64,000 bases of DNA from Thiobacillus denitrificans (GTDB lineage: Bacteria; Pseudomonadota; Gammaproteobacteria; Burkholderiales; Thiobacillaceae). Shown here in pieces: positions 24,567 through 35,899 of this stretch. Both the position numbers and the translations under genes were made by a program. The notes beneath the pieces are model-generated. The model was not told where the DNA came from. It made no database searches and saw nothing but the letters and a program-made list of their open reading frames with translations. The stretch lies in NCBI GenBank assembly GCA_020723405.1, contig DYIY01000006.1, forward strand, positions 173,531 through 237,530, in the 5' to 3' direction. The stretch's first letter is position 1; every line of letters begins with the position of its first letter.

Positions 24567-26462
24567 ATGCCCCAGATCAGATTGCCCGACGGTTCCGTCC
24601 GCAGCTTCGACAACCCGGTGACCGTGGCCGAAGTGGCCGCCAGCATCGGCGCCGGCCTGGCCCGGGCGGCCCTGGCCGGCAAGGTGGACGGCCGGCTGGT
24701 GGACACCTCCCACCGCATCGAGCGGGATGCGGACCTGGCCATCATCACCGACAAGGATCCGGACGGACTGGACCTGATCCGCCATTCCACCGCCCACCTG
24801 CTGGCTTACGCGGTGAAGGAACTGTTCCCTGATGCCCAGGTGACCATCGGCCCGGTCATCGAGGACGGCTTCTACTACGACTTCTCTTTCAAGCGCCCCT
24901 TCACCCCCGAGGATCTGGCCGCCATCGAGAAGCGCATGGCCGAACTGGCGAAAAAGGACATTCCCGTGTCCCGGGAGGAGTGGGACAGGGACCAGGCCGT
25001 GGCCTTCTTCAAGTCCATCAGCGAGCACTACAAGGCCGAGCTCATCGCCGCCATTCCGGCGGGCCAGACCATCTCCCTGTACCGGGAAGGCGACTTCGTC
25101 GATCTGTGCCGGGGTCCCCACGTGCCCTCCACCGGCAAGATCAAGGCCTTCAAGCTCATGAAGCTGGCCGGCGCCTACTGGCGGGGCGATTCGAAGAACG
25201 AAATGCTGCAACGGGTGTACGGCACCGCCTGGGCCAACAAGGACGACCTGGCCGCCTACCTGCACCGCCTGGAAGAAGCGGAAAAACGGGACCACCGCCG
25301 CCTGGGCAAGCAATTAGGCCTGTTCCACATGCAGGAAGAGTCCCCGGGCATGGTGTTCTGGCATCCCCATGGCTGGGTGCTGTGGCAGAAGATCGAACAG
25401 TACATGCGCGCCAAGTTCATCGAGCATGGCTACCAGGAAGTGAAGACCCCCACCATCATGGACCACTCCCTCTGGGAGAAGTCCGGCCACTGGGAGAACT
25501 ACCGGGAAAACATGTTCGTCACCGCCTCCGAGAATCGGGACTATGCGGTGAAACCCATGAACTGCCCGGGCCACGTGCAGATCTTCAACAATGGCCTGCG
25601 TTCCTACCGGGACCTGCCCATGCGCCTGGCCGAGTTCGGCTCCTGCCACCGCAACGAACCCTCCGGCGCCCTCCACGGCCTCATGCGGGTGCGGGCCTTC
25701 ACCCAGGACGACGCCCACATCTTCTGCACCGAAGGCCAGATCCAGGGCGAGGTGTCCGACTTCATCAAGATGCTCCAGGGCGTCTACGCCGATTTCGGCT
25801 TCAACGACGTGCTGGTCAAGCTCTCCACCCGGCCGGACAAGCGGGTGGGCTCTGACGAGACCTGGGACAAGGCCGAGGCGGGACTGGCCGCCGCCCTGGA
25901 CCAGAACGGCCTGAAGTACGACCTGCAACCCGGCGAGGGGGCCTTCTACGGCCCCAAGATCGAGTTCACCCTGAAGGACTCCCTGGGCCGGCTCTGGCAG
26001 GTGGGCACCATCCAGCTGGACTTCAACCTGCCGGTGCGCCTGGGGGCTGAGTTCGTCGACGAGGACAACAGCCGCAAGCCCCCGGTCATGCTGCACCGGG
26101 CCATCCTGGGCTCCATGGAGCGTTTCATCGGCATCCTCATCGAGCATTACGCCGGGAATTTTCCCTCCTGGCTGGCCCCGGTGCAGGCCGTGGTCATGAA
26201 CATCACCGACGCCCAGGCGGACTATGTGCAGGAAGTGACGCAAGCCCTTAAGAAACAAGGCTTCCGAGTCATTTCCGACTTGAGGAACGAAAAGATTACC
26301 TATAAAATCCGCGAGCACTCCATGCAACGGGTCCCTTATCAGGTGATCGTCGGCGACAAGGAACGCCAGGAAAACAAGCTGGCGGTCCGCAGGCGCGGCG
26401 GTGAAGATCTGGGCCAGATGGACCTGGCAGCCTTCGTGGCGAAGTTGCTGGAGCGGGACTGA
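24567..26462 (+). CDS. thrS: Threonyl-tRNA synthetase
   Basis: 631 residues. TGS domain (residues 1-60, [20 protein letters not shown]), the SAD editing domain with [15 protein letters not shown] and a later CRGPHVP, then class II catalytic motifs ([28 protein letters not shown], quoted as [10 protein letters not shown] and [30 protein letters not shown]), and the anticodon-binding domain at the end. It charges tRNA-Thr. It heads the thrS-infC-rpmI-rplT group. Confidence 0.98.
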   Translation: MPQIRLPDGSVRSFDNPVTVAEVAASIGAGLARAALAGKVDGRLVDTSHRIERDADLAIITDKDPDGLDLIRHSTAHLLAYAVKELFPDAQVTIGPVIEDGFYYDFSFKRPFTPEDLAAIEKRMAELAKKDIPVSREEWDRDQAVAFFKSISEHYKAELIAAIPAGQTISLYREGDFVDLCRGPHVPSTGKIKAFKLMKLAGAYWRGDSKNEMLQRVYGTAWANKDDLAAYLHRLEEAEKRDHRRLGKQLGLFHMQEESPGMVFWHPHGWVLWQKIEQYMRAKFIEHGYQEVKTPTIMDHSLWEKSGHWENYRENMFVTASENRDYAVKPMNCPGHVQIFNNGLRSYRDLPMRLAEFGSCHRNEPSGALHGLMRVRAFTQDDAHIFCTEGQIQGEVSDFIKMLQGVYADFGFNDVLVKLSTRPDKRVGSDETWDKAEAGLAAALDQNGLKYDLQPGEGAFYGPKIEFTLKDSLGRLWQVGTIQLDFNLPVRLGAEFVDEDNSRKPPVMLHRAILGSMERFIGILIEHYAGNFPSWLAPVQAVVMNITDAQADYVQEVTQALKKQGFRVISDLRNEKITYKIREHSMQRVPYQVIVGDKERQENKLAVRRRGGEDLGQMDLAAFVAKLLERD

Positions 26463-26469
26463 ACAACCT

Positions 26470-26505
26470 GAGGAGCCGATGTAGCTGATCGGCTCCTCGT
26501 TTTTT
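26470..26505 (+). terminator. Terminator/attenuator between thrS and infC
   Basis: A perfect 11-bp stem (GAGGAGCCGAT/ATCGGCTCCTC) with a 7-base loop, followed by G and six T. The infC Shine-Dalgarno starts only a few bases later, so partial read-through from thrS into infC is likely. Confidence 0.9.
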
Positions 26506-26518
26506 CAAGGGGCTTGAG

Positions 26519-27040
26519 ATAGCACAGGACAAGGAACCCCGGATCAACGGCGAAATCGATATTTCCCCGATCCGGTTGATAGGTGTGGAAGGCGAGCAGC
26601 TCGGCATCGTCCCTCTCCGTGAAGCGTTGGCCAAGGCCGACGAAGCCGAACTGGATCTGGTGGAGATTGCGCCCCAGGCCCAGCCTCCGGTCTGCCGGAT
26701 CATGGATTACGGCAAGTTCAAGTACCAGGAGAGCAAGCGGCAGCACGAAGCCAAGCTGAAGCAGAAGCAGATCCAGGTCAAGGAAGTGAAATTCCGCCCG
26801 GGTACCGACGAGAACGACTACCAGGTGAAGTTGCGCAGCCTGGTCCGCTTCCTCGGCGAGGGTGACAAGGCCAAGGTGACCTTGCGCTTCCGGGGCCGTG
26901 AGATGGCCCACCAGGAGTTCGGTCTTGAGTTGTTGAAACGGGTGGAGAACGACCTCGTCGAATTGGGCGTGGTGGAACAATTCCCCAAGCTGGAAGGGCG
27001 CCAGATGATCATGGTGCTTGCCCCGAAGAAGAAGAAATGA
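26519..27040 (+). CDS. infC: Translation initiation factor IF-3 with a non-AUG (AUA) start
   Basis: 173 residues. Family homology begins at [14 protein letters not shown], upstream of any ATG, GTG or TTG in the frame. The codon before it is ATA at 26519, with AAGGGG six bases upstream. IF-3 genes are known for rare start codons, since IF-3 itself rejects them and so limits its own synthesis. The N-domain is followed by a Lys-rich linker ([19 protein letters not shown]) and the C-domain ([21 protein letters not shown], quoted in part; REMAHQEFG), ending APKKKK. The first ATG-like start in frame (26576) would delete 19 conserved residues. Confidence 0.93.
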   Translation: MAQDKEPRINGEIDISPIRLIGVEGEQLGIVPLREALAKADEAELDLVEIAPQAQPPVCRIMDYGKFKYQESKRQHEAKLKQKQIQVKEVKFRPGTDENDYQVKLRSLVRFLGEGDKAKVTLRFRGREMAHQEFGLELLKRVENDLVELGVVEQFPKLEGRQMIMVLAPKKKK

Positions 27041-27153
27041 GTTTGCCGAGGCCGGTGCGGGTCTCGTAAATCCTCCGTGCCGACAAGTGCCGCATGGCTG
27101 GTCAAGTGCTCCCGGTGGGGGCCGCCAGGCGGCATCGAAAAATTGGAGCCAAC

Positions 27154-27351
27154 ATGCCCAAGATGAAGACCAAGAGCGGAGCCGCCAAGCGCTTCCGCGT
27201 GCGAGGCAGCGGCAGCATCAAGCGGTCCTCCGCCTACATGCGCCACATCCTCACCAAGAAGACCACCAAGCGTAAGCGCCAGTTGCGCGGTATGTCCGAC
27301 GTGAATCCTTCCGACATCGGTCACGTGCGTGACATGATGCCCTACGCGTAA
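27154..27351 (+). CDS. rpmI: 50S ribosomal protein L35
   Basis: 65 residues starting [16 protein letters not shown], highly basic and typical in full length ([20 protein letters not shown]). TTGGAGCC precedes the ATG at 27154; the frame upstream of it is not part of the family. The 113-base gap after infC may contain the L20-binding leader known in other bacteria, which I cannot confirm by eye. Confidence 0.97.
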   Translation: MPKMKTKSGAAKRFRVRGSGSIKRSSAYMRHILTKKTTKRKRQLRGMSDVNPSDIGHVRDMMPYA

Positions 27352-27366
27352 GAAAGGAGACACAAC

Positions 27367-28838
<1,472 letters not shown>

Positions 28839-28847
28839 GGACCTGAC

Positions 28848-31202
28848 ATGCAATTCTCCGAGCACTGGCTGAACAGCCTCGTTTCCCATGGCCTGGCCAG
28901 CGACCGGCTGGGCCACCTGTTGACCATGGCCGGCCTGGAAGTGGAGGCCCTGGAGCCCGCCGCGCCGGCCTTCACCCAGGTGGTTGTGGCGGAAATTCTT
29001 AGTGCCGAAAGGCATCCCAATGCCGACCGGCTCCAGGTCTGCCAGGTGCAGGCCGGGGAGGGGGCGCCCCTGACCGTCGTCTGTGGCGCGCCCAACGCCC
29101 GGGCCGGCCTGCGCACCGCCTGCGCCCTGGTGGGCGCCAGCCTGCCTGGGATCGCCATCAAGCAGGCCAAGGTGCGTGGGGTGGAGTCCTTCGGCATGCT
29201 CTGCTCCGCCAAGGAGTTGGGTATCGACGAGAACGCCGCCGGTATCATGGAACTTCCTGGTGATGCCCCTGTGGGTGCCAGCTTGCGGGACTACCTGGCC
29301 CTGGACGATCAGCGCATCACTCTCAAACTCACCCCCAACCGGGGGGACTGCCTGTCGGTGCTGGGCATCGCCCGGGAAGTGGCGGCCTTGACCGGCGCTC
29401 CCCTGGTGGAACCGGATTGCACGTCCGTGCCCTCGGCCCTCCCGGACACCTACCCGGTGACCCTCGAAGCCGAAACCGCCTGCCCCCGCTACTGCGGCCG
29501 GGTGATCCGGGGCATCAATCCCGCCGCCTTCACCCCGGAATGGATGGTGCGCCGGCTGGAACGCTCGGGTCTGCGGCCCATCCACCCGGTGGTGGACGTG
29601 ACCAACTACGTTCTCCTGGAACTGGGCCAACCCATGCACGGCTTCGATCTGGCCAAACTGGCCGGACCGGTGCGCGCCCGCCTGGCCAAGCCCGGTGAGG
29701 CCCTGGACCTGCTCAACGGCCAGCGCATCGAACTGGTCGCCGGCAATCTGGTGATCGCCGACGACTCGGGGCCCCTGGCCCTGGCCGGCATCATGGGCGG
29801 CACGGCAAGTTCCGTAAGCCCCGCCACTACGGACATCTTCCTGGAAGCCGCTCATTTCACCCCCGATGCCGTGGCCGGCCGGGCTCGCAGCCACGGCCTG
29901 AGCACCGATTCCTCCCACCGTTTCGAACGGGGTGTGGACCCTGAATTGCCAGCCCGGGCCATGGAACGGGCCACCCGATTGATCCTGGACATCTGCGGCG
30001 GCCAGTGCGGACCTGTGGTGAACGTCGGTCCCGGTGCCCAGGCCCGTCCCCCCGTAGGGTTCCGCCCCGACCGGGCTCGCCGGGTCATCGGCTTCGATCT
30101 GGAAGACGGGGCCATGGCCACCATCCTGGTCCGTTTGGGCATGGGGGTCCAGGTCTCAGTTGACGGCTTCAGCGTCACGGTGCCCAGCCACCGCTTCGAC
30201 ATCACCCGTGAGGTGGACCTCATCGAAGAAGTGGCCCGGGTCCACGGCTATGACGCCATCCCTGCCAAGGTCTTGGGCGGCGGTCAGGTCATGTTGCCGG
30301 CCGGGGAGGGGGTGCGCACGCTCATGGACCTGAAAAATCTATTGGTGGCAAGGGGTTACCAGGAAAACATCACCTATAGCTTTATATCTGAAGAGCTGGA
30401 TGGGGACTTCCGGGCCGGGGGGGAGTCCCTGCCTCTGCTCAATCCCATTGCCAGTCAGATGGGGGTCATGCGCGGCAGTCTTCTGGGGGGACTGGTGCAG
30501 GCCCTGCGCCACAACCTGAATCATGGCCAGGAGCGGATGCGCACCTTCGAAGCGGGCCGTGCCTTCCTGTCGGCCGAGGCGAATGGTCAGCCCCGGCGCA
30601 TGGCGGCCCTGGCCTATGGGCTGAATCGGCCGGAGCAATGGGGAGAAGAAAAGCGGCACGCCGATTTCTTCGACCTGCGCGCCGATCTGGATGCCCTGCT
30701 GTATCCCCGCCAGGTCCGCTACCAGGCGGATACCCATCCCGCCCTGCACCCCGGCCAATGTGCCCGGGTGACCGTGGAAGACGTCGCTGCCGGATGGATC
30801 GGAACCCTGCATCCCCGTCTGACCCAGAAATACGGCTTCCAGCGGGCGCCAGTGTTGTTCGAGGTGGATCTGGACGTGCTGCTGGCCCGGGCCGCGCCCC
30901 GCTACCAGGGCATGCCCCGCTTCCCCGCCGTGCGCCGGGATCTGGCAGTGGTGGTGGATGCCGCTCTGCCCTTGGGGGACATCGACGCCGTGCTGGCGGC
31001 CGGCAAACCGGCCCTGGTGAGCGAGATCACCTGCTTTGACGTGTACCAGGGACAGGGAATTGAGGCTGGGAAAAAAAGCCTTGCTTTCAAGATGTTGTTA
31101 CAACATACTGAGAAAACGCTTACAGATTCCGAGATTGAGGGCGCCAAAGCCCAGGTTCTGGAGCTGCTGACAAAACGGTGCAACGCAACCCTCCGTGGTT
31201 GA
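28848..31202 (+). CDS. pheT: Phenylalanyl-tRNA synthetase beta subunit
   Basis: 784 residues, normal length. Domains in order: an N-terminal OB-fold tRNA-binding domain (AERHPNADRLQVCQVQAGEG, residues ~50-70), the B3/B4 editing region (LKLTPNRGDCLSVLGIARE), B5, a catalytic-like core and a C-terminal anticodon-binding FDX-ACB domain (FPAVRRDLAVVVDAALP). It works with PheS. Confidence 0.98.
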   Translation: MQFSEHWLNSLVSHGLASDRLGHLLTMAGLEVEALEPAAPAFTQVVVAEILSAERHPNADRLQVCQVQAGEGAPLTVVCGAPNARAGLRTACALVGASLPGIAIKQAKVRGVESFGMLCSAKELGIDENAAGIMELPGDAPVGASLRDYLALDDQRITLKLTPNRGDCLSVLGIAREVAALTGAPLVEPDCTSVPSALPDTYPVTLEAETACPRYCGRVIRGINPAAFTPEWMVRRLERSGLRPIHPVVDVTNYVLLELGQPMHGFDLAKLAGPVRARLAKPGEALDLLNGQRIELVAGNLVIADDSGPLALAGIMGGTASSVSPATTDIFLEAAHFTPDAVAGRARSHGLSTDSSHRFERGVDPELPARAMERATRLILDICGGQCGPVVNVGPGAQARPPVGFRPDRARRVIGFDLEDGAMATILVRLGMGVQVSVDGFSVTVPSHRFDITREVDLIEEVARVHGYDAIPAKVLGGGQVMLPAGEGVRTLMDLKNLLVARGYQENITYSFISEELDGDFRAGGESLPLLNPIASQMGVMRGSLLGGLVQALRHNLNHGQERMRTFEAGRAFLSAEANGQPRRMAALAYGLNRPEQWGEEKRHADFFDLRADLDALLYPRQVRYQADTHPALHPGQCARVTVEDVAAGWIGTLHPRLTQKYGFQRAPVLFEVDLDVLLARAAPRYQGMPRFPAVRRDLAVVVDAALPLGDIDAVLAAGKPALVSEITCFDVYQGQGIEAGKKSLAFKMLLQHTEKTLTDSEIEGAKAQVLELLTKRCNATLRG

Positions 31203-31217
31203 TCGAGTGAGACTTGC

Positions 31218-31526
31218 ATGACCCTGACAAAAGCAGAACTGGCCAATCTTCTGTTTGAAAAGGTGGGCCTGAATAAACGGGAAGCCAAGGACATGGTGGA
31301 GACCTTCTTCGAGGAAGTGCGTACCGCCCTGGAAAGCGGTGACAGCGTCAAACTGTCCGGCTTCGGCAACTTCCAACTGCGTGAGAAACCCCAGCGTCCC
31401 GGCCGCAACCCCAAGACCGGCGAGGAAATGCCCATCACCGCCCGGCGGGTGGTGACCTTCCATGCCAGCCAGAAACTGAAGGCCATGGTGGAGGAAGCCC
31501 ATGTCCGAGCCCCTACCGAGCAGTGA
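31218..31526 (+). CDS. ihfA: Integration host factor alpha subunit
   Basis: 102 residues of the HU/IHF family: [54 protein letters not shown], each typical of IhfA. It bends DNA as a heterodimer with IhfB. IHF also assists sigma-54 promoters, such as the one at 12209. It follows pheT by 15 bases and overlaps the MerR gene by 26 bases. Confidence 0.97.
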   Translation: MTLTKAELANLLFEKVGLNKREAKDMVETFFEEVRTALESGDSVKLSGFGNFQLREKPQRPGRNPKTGEEMPITARRVVTFHASQKLKAMVEEAHVRAPTEQ

Positions 31527-31875
31527 ACTGCCGCCCATCCCGCCGAAGCGTTATTTCACGATCGGCGAGGTGAGCGAGTTGTGCGGGGTCAAGCCCCACG
31601 TGCTGCGCTATTGGGAGCAGGAATTCGGCCAGCTCAAGCCGGTCAAGCGGCGAGGCAATCGCCGTTATTACCAGCATCACGAGGTGATGCTCATCCGGCG
31701 CATCCGCGAGTTGCTCTATGAACAGGGCTTCACCATCAGCGGCGCTCGTAACCGTCTGCTTTCCGAGGGTGAGGAAGGAGCGGCTGCCGAGGCCGATACG
31801 CCCGATGGCGATGGCATTGATCTGGCCGCGATCAAACAGGAAATAGCCGACATCATCGCGCTCCTCAAGGTTTGA
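31501..31875 (+). CDS. MerR family transcriptional regulator
   Basis: 124 residues. A winged helix DNA-binding domain ([40 protein letters not shown]) is followed by a helical region ([20 protein letters not shown]) and a short Asp/Ala tail with no Cys metal site. Members next to ihfA are common in Beta- and Gammaproteobacteria and their signal is unknown. The start at 31501 lies inside ihfA (26-base overlap). Confidence 0.92.
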   Translation: MSEPLPSSELPPIPPKRYFTIGEVSELCGVKPHVLRYWEQEFGQLKPVKRRGNRRYYQHHEVMLIRRIRELLYEQGFTISGARNRLLSEGEEGAAAEADTPDGDGIDLAAIKQEIADIIALLKV

Positions 31876-31977
31876 GCGGGACTTGTCGGTGTGTTGACAT
31901 CTATTGCCCATCATGGGGCGAACTGGCGCCATCTGTCACGAAACCGCATAAATCAGGCATTATTTTTCTTTTCGGTG

Positions 31978-32006
31978 TTTACCGAATTATTCCGACCCCC
32001 TATAAT
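31978..32006 (+). promoter_or_regulatory. Sigma-70 promoter of tRNA-Pro
   Basis: A consensus -10 TATAAT (32001-32006), 17 bases after a weaker TTTACC (31978-31983), in an AT-rich patch. The tRNA begins 11 bases after the -10 box. Confidence 0.85.
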
Positions 32007-32016
32007 GCGCGGCGTT

Positions 32017-32093
32017 CGGGGCGTAGCGCAGCCTGGTAGCGCACCTGCATGGGGTGCAGGGGGTCGGAAGTTCGAATCTTCTCGCCCCGACCA
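32017..32093 (+). tRNA. tRNA-Pro (anticodon GGG)
   Basis: 77 bases with encoded CCA. Acceptor CGGGGCG/CGCCCCG, anticodon stem CCTGC/GCAGG around ATGGGGT giving GGG, and T-arm GGAAG TTCGAAT CTTCT. The first base C pairs with the final G, as usual for tRNA-Pro. Confidence 0.97.
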
Positions 32094-32120
32094 TCTTTCC
32101 CTCTCCCACTATTGCGGCGA

Positions 32121-32867
32121 ATGCAGATTCTGCTAAGCAACGACGACGGCTATTTCGCACCAGGGCTGGCCGTCCTCGCCGCAACCCTGGCCCGGTCGGG
32201 CCATGACATCACCGTGGTGGCGCCGGAGCGTGATCGCAGCGGCGCCAGCAATTCCCTCACCCTGGATCGTCCCCTGATGGTCCGTACCGCGCCCAGCGGC
32301 TTCCAGTACGTGAACGGCACCCCTACCGACTGTGTCCACCTGGCGGTCACCGGCCTTTTGCCCCGTCTGCCGGACATGGTCATTTCCGGCATCAACCTGG
32401 GGGCCAACATGGGCGACGACACGGTTTATTCCGGTACCGTGGCCGCAGCCACCGAAGGCTTTCTTCTGGGGATACCCGCGGTGGCCGTGTCCCTGGCCAA
32501 CATCCGGGATGAAAATTTCCAGACGGCCGCCGATTTCGTCGCTGACCTGGTGGCCCGTTTTGCCGCCCAGCCTTTCCCGGAACATGTCCTGCTCAACGTC
32601 AACGTGCCGGATGTGCCCGCGGGGGCCGTCCAGGGTGTGGAGGTGACCCGTCTGGGGCGCCGGCACAAGGCCCAGGACACGGTGAAGACGGTGAACCCCC
32701 GCAACCAGACCATGTACTGGGTGGGAGCCGCCGGCGCCGCCCAGGACGCCGGCCCGGGCACGGATTTCAATGCGGTGGCCCAGGGGCGTATCTCCCTGAC
32801 CCCGTTGCAACTGGATTTGACCCGCTACGGCCAGATGGGCCTGGTGGAAGACTGGCTGTCCCGATGA
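32121..32867 (+). CDS. surE: 5'/3'-nucleotidase SurE
   Basis: 248 residues starting [16 protein letters not shown], with the acidic metal-binding DD. Other family motifs are [36 protein letters not shown] and a late [16 protein letters not shown]. It dephosphorylates nucleoside monophosphates and polyphosphate in stress. The ATG at 32121 is only 27 bases after tRNA-Pro, so read-through from the tRNA promoter is possible. Confidence 0.97.
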   Translation: MQILLSNDDGYFAPGLAVLAATLARSGHDITVVAPERDRSGASNSLTLDRPLMVRTAPSGFQYVNGTPTDCVHLAVTGLLPRLPDMVISGINLGANMGDDTVYSGTVAAATEGFLLGIPAVAVSLANIRDENFQTAADFVADLVARFAAQPFPEHVLLNVNVPDVPAGAVQGVEVTRLGRRHKAQDTVKTVNPRNQTMYWVGAAGAAQDAGPGTDFNAVAQGRISLTPLQLDLTRYGQMGLVEDWLSR

Positions 32868-33520
32868 GCGTGCACGGCATCGGCATGACTTCCCAGCGGG
32901 CCCGCACCCGCATGCTGGAGAACCTGAAGGCACAGGGTATCGCCGACCCCCTGGTGTTGGCGGCCATGAATGCCATTCCCCGCCACCTGTTTCTGGAGGA
33001 GAGCATCCAGCAGCGGGCCTACGACGACACCCCCCTGCCCATCGGCCAGGGCCAGACCATCTCCAGCCCCTACATCGTGGCCCGCAGTTGTGAGCTGGCC
33101 TGCCGGGGACAGATGCTGGAGCGGGTCCTGGAAATCGGTGGCGGGTGTGGCTACCAGGCCGCCGTCCTGTCCCGACTGGCCAAGGAAGTGCTCAGCCTGG
33201 AACGCATCGCCAAACTCATCGGCAAGGCACGCCAGACCCTGCGGGAACTGCGCATCAACAACGTGGTGATGAAGAACGTGGACGGCACTTTCGGCTACCA
33301 GGCCGCCGCGCCCTTTGACGCCATCGTGGTGGCTGCCGCCATGCCTTATGTGCCTGAGGAGCTGAAGCAGCAACTCAAGCCAGGTGGACGGCTGGTGGCA
33401 CCGGTGGGTGCGGGGGAGAGTCAGCGTCTGATCATGGTGGAGGCCGACGGGGAGGGCGGCTTCAAGGAACAAGAGCTGGAGGCGGTGAAATTCGTGCCCC
33501 TGCTTTCCGGAGTCAGTTGA
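32864..33520 (+). CDS. pcm: Protein-L-isoaspartate O-methyltransferase
   Basis: 218 residues: [23 protein letters not shown] (quoted here as RHLFLEE and YDDTPLPIG), [11 protein letters not shown], motif [17 protein letters not shown], and [17 protein letters not shown]. It repairs isoaspartyl damage in proteins with SAM. It overlaps surE by 4 bases. VAAAMPYVP replaces the more usual VTAAAPYVP. Confidence 0.96.
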   Translation: MSVHGIGMTSQRARTRMLENLKAQGIADPLVLAAMNAIPRHLFLEESIQQRAYDDTPLPIGQGQTISSPYIVARSCELACRGQMLERVLEIGGGCGYQAAVLSRLAKEVLSLERIAKLIGKARQTLRELRINNVVMKNVDGTFGYQAAAPFDAIVVAAAMPYVPEELKQQLKPGGRLVAPVGAGESQRLIMVEADGEGGFKEQELEAVKFVPLLSGVS

Positions 33521-34281
33521 ACCGGCCGCTGGTGGTTTTGCTGCTCGCCCTGCTGGCGGGTTGCGCTACCAGTACCCGGAGCCCTGCACCGGTACGTGAA
33601 GCGCGGGTGGGAGCGGCCAGGCCGGCGGCCCCGGTCGGTTTCTACCGGGTGGAGGCCGGGGACACCCTGTACAAGATTGCCTTCGAGAACGGATTGGATT
33701 ACCAGGAACTGGCCCGTTGGAACCGCCTGGCCGATGCCTCACGCATCCAGGTGGATCAATTGCTGCGTCTCAAGCCCCCACCCCCGTCGGCCAAGCCGGT
33801 CACCCGTCCAGCCACGGCAGCCACCACCCGGGCCTTGCCGGCGGAACCCACCATCGCCAGCCAGCCCATCCAATCCGTCAGCCTGGCGACGCCGGAACCC
33901 CTGGAGGCCGAGCCGGATTCCTGGACCTGGCCCAGCCGGGGACCCGTACTGGCCCGGTTCGGCGACGGACTCAACAAGGGCATCGACATTGGCGGGAGCC
34001 GGGGGCAGGCCGTCCAGGCCGCTGCACCGGGACGGGTGGTGTACGCCGGGTCCGGCTTGCGGGGCTACGGAAAACTCATCATCATCCGCCACGGCAAGAC
34101 CCTGCTTTCCGCCTATGCCCACAACGCCAGGATCCTGGTGGCCGAGGGGCAGACGGTAGCCCCCGGCCAGCCCATCGCCGAGATGGGCGACAGTGATGCG
34201 GAACGGGTCAAGCTGCACTTCGAGATCCGCGTGTTCGGCAAGCCCGTGGATCCCCTCGATTACCTGCCAAAACTGAGTTGA
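33517..34281 (+). CDS. nlpD: NlpD-type lipoprotein, LysM and M23 domains
   Basis: 254 residues with a lipoprotein signal (LLLALLAGC, Cys near 16), a LysM domain ([27 protein letters not shown], seen as GDTLYKIA and ELARWN), a Pro/Ala/Thr-rich linker and a C-terminal M23/LytM domain ([35 protein letters not shown]). The zinc-binding His of active M23 enzymes (HxGxD) is replaced by KGIDIGG, so it is probably a degenerate amidase activator like E. coli NlpD. The start is a TTG overlapping the pcm stop (TTGA). Confidence 0.92.
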   Translation: MNRPLVVLLLALLAGCATSTRSPAPVREARVGAARPAAPVGFYRVEAGDTLYKIAFENGLDYQELARWNRLADASRIQVDQLLRLKPPPPSAKPVTRPATAATTRALPAEPTIASQPIQSVSLATPEPLEAEPDSWTWPSRGPVLARFGDGLNKGIDIGGSRGQAVQAAAPGRVVYAGSGLRGYGKLIIIRHGKTLLSAYAHNARILVAEGQTVAPGQPIAEMGDSDAERVKLHFEIRVFGKPVDPLDYLPKLS

Positions 34282-34289
34282 GAGCGAGG

Positions 34290-35228
34290 ATGCAGGAAGA
34301 GAATTTTCTGGGGCCCTCCGACCAGGAGCCCACCCCGGAACTGGAGTCGGAAGAACTGCCCGAAGCCCCCAGTGGGGAATCGGCCTTCGACTTCGACGAA
34401 CTGCCCGACGTGACCCAGCTCTATCTCAACGAGATCGGCCGGGAGAACCTGCTCACGCCGGACCAGGAACGGGAGCTCGCCTTCAAGGTGCGGGCCGGGG
34501 ATTTCGCCGCCCGGCAGAGCATGATCGAGCACAACCTGCGCCTGGTGGTGAACATCGCCAAGCACTACATCAACCGGGGCCTGTCCCTGCTGGACCTCAT
34601 CGAGGAAGGCAACCTGGGGCTCATGCACGCCCTGGAAAAATTCGAGCCGGAACGGGGCTTCCGTTTCTCCACCTACGCCACCTGGTGGATCCGCCAGAAC
34701 ATCGAGCGGGCCATCATGAACCAGTCCCGCACCATCCGCCTGCCGGTCCACGTCATCAAGGAACTTAATATCTACCTGCGCGCCCAGCGCCACCTGGAGA
34801 TGCACGGCGTGCCCGACGCCGGCCCGGACGAGATCGCCCATCTCACCGGCAAGTCCGTGGAAGAAGTGCGCCGTGTGCTGGCCCTCAACGACCGGGTGGC
34901 CTCCCTGGACGCGCCCCTGGACATCGACCCCTCCCTGTCCATTGGCGAGGCCATCGCCGACGAGCATTCCGAACGGCCGGAAGACATGCTGCAGATGAGC
35001 GAGGTGGAGCATTACGTCCACGAATGGCTGGCGGAGCTTTCGGACAAGCACCGCTGGGTCATCGAACGCCGCTTCGGCCTCAACAACCAGGATGTGGCCA
35101 CCCTGGAGGAACTGGCGGAACACTTGAGCGTGACAAGGGAACGGGTGCGGCAGATCCAACTGGAGGCGCTACAGACCCTGCGGCGCATCCTGCGCCGCAA
35201 GGGCATGTCCAAGGACGGCCTGCTCTGA
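34290..35228 (+). CDS. rpoS: RNA polymerase sigma factor RpoS
   Basis: 312 residues. An acidic N-terminus precedes region 1.2 (VTQLYLNEIGRENLLTPDQE), region 2 (NLRLVVNIAKHYINRGLSLL; FSTYATWWIRQNIERAIMNQ), region 3 and region 4 (RFGLNNQDVATLEELAEHLS; RERVRQIQLEALQTLRRIL). It is the general stress and stationary-phase sigma factor. The start at ATG 34290 follows GAGAG and CGAGG; a TTG at 34278 overlapping the nlpD stop would add four residues. It follows nlpD as in other proteobacteria, whose rpoS promoter often lies inside nlpD. Confidence 0.96.
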   Translation: MQEENFLGPSDQEPTPELESEELPEAPSGESAFDFDELPDVTQLYLNEIGRENLLTPDQERELAFKVRAGDFAARQSMIEHNLRLVVNIAKHYINRGLSLLDLIEEGNLGLMHALEKFEPERGFRFSTYATWWIRQNIERAIMNQSRTIRLPVHVIKELNIYLRAQRHLEMHGVPDAGPDEIAHLTGKSVEEVRRVLALNDRVASLDAPLDIDPSLSIGEAIADEHSERPEDMLQMSEVEHYVHEWLAELSDKHRWVIERRFGLNNQDVATLEELAEHLSVTRERVRQIQLEALQTLRRILRRKGMSKDGLL

Positions 35229-35899
35229 TGTCCCAGGCCTTGCCCTGGGCGCAGATCGACACCGTCTTGCTGGACATGGACGGGACCCTGCTGGATCTGC
35301 ACTACGACAACCATTTCTGGCAGGTCTACGTGCCGGAGAAGTTCGCCGAACGCCATGGCCTGCCCCCCGGTGAGGCCCACGCCGAGTGTTTCCGCCGCTA
35401 TGACGCCAAGGCCGGCACCCTCCAGTGGTATTGCGTGGATTACTGGAGCGAGCAACTGGAACTGGACATCCTCCAGCTCAAGGAAGAAATGGCCCATCTC
35501 ATCGCCATCCACCCCGACGTGCCCGAATTTCTGACCGCCGTGAAGGCCGCCGGCAAACGTCTGGTGCTGGTGACCAATGCCCATCGCAAGAGTCTCAACC
35601 TGAAGATGGAGCGCACCGGGCTGGCGGTGCATTTCGACGCCCTGCACGTATCCCACGAGTACGGTCACGCCAAGGAAGACCCGGCCTTTTGGGCCGCCCT
35701 GCGGCGGGGCGAGGCCTACGATCCGGCGCGCAGCCTGCTGGTGGATGACAGCCTGCCGGTGCTGCGCGCCGCCCGGGCCTACGGCATTGCCCACCTGCGC
35801 GCGGTGTTCAAGCCCGACACCCGCCTGCCGGCCAAGGACGTGGCGGATTTTTCCGCCATCCACCGCTTTGCCGAGATCCTGCCCGGGAGCCGGTCATGA
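35228..35899 (+). CDS. HAD-superfamily hydrolase, YrfG (GMP/IMP nucleotidase)-like
   Basis: 223 residues. HAD motif I LLDMDGTLLDLHYDN, motif II LVTNAHRKSL, a Lys in HAKEDPAFW and motif IV LLVDDSLPVLRAA are all present. The DxDGTLLDLHYDNHFW start (residues ~15-30) and AKAGTLQWYCVDYWSEQL resemble E. coli YrfG, which dephosphorylates GMP and IMP. It shares one base with rpoS (TGATG) and 4 bases with the next gene, so all are probably one transcript. Confidence 0.85.
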   Translation: MSQALPWAQIDTVLLDMDGTLLDLHYDNHFWQVYVPEKFAERHGLPPGEAHAECFRRYDAKAGTLQWYCVDYWSEQLELDILQLKEEMAHLIAIHPDVPEFLTAVKAAGKRLVLVTNAHRKSLNLKMERTGLAVHFDALHVSHEYGHAKEDPAFWAALRRGEAYDPARSLLVDDSLPVLRAARAYGIAHLRAVFKPDTRLPAKDVADFSAIHRFAEILPGSRS

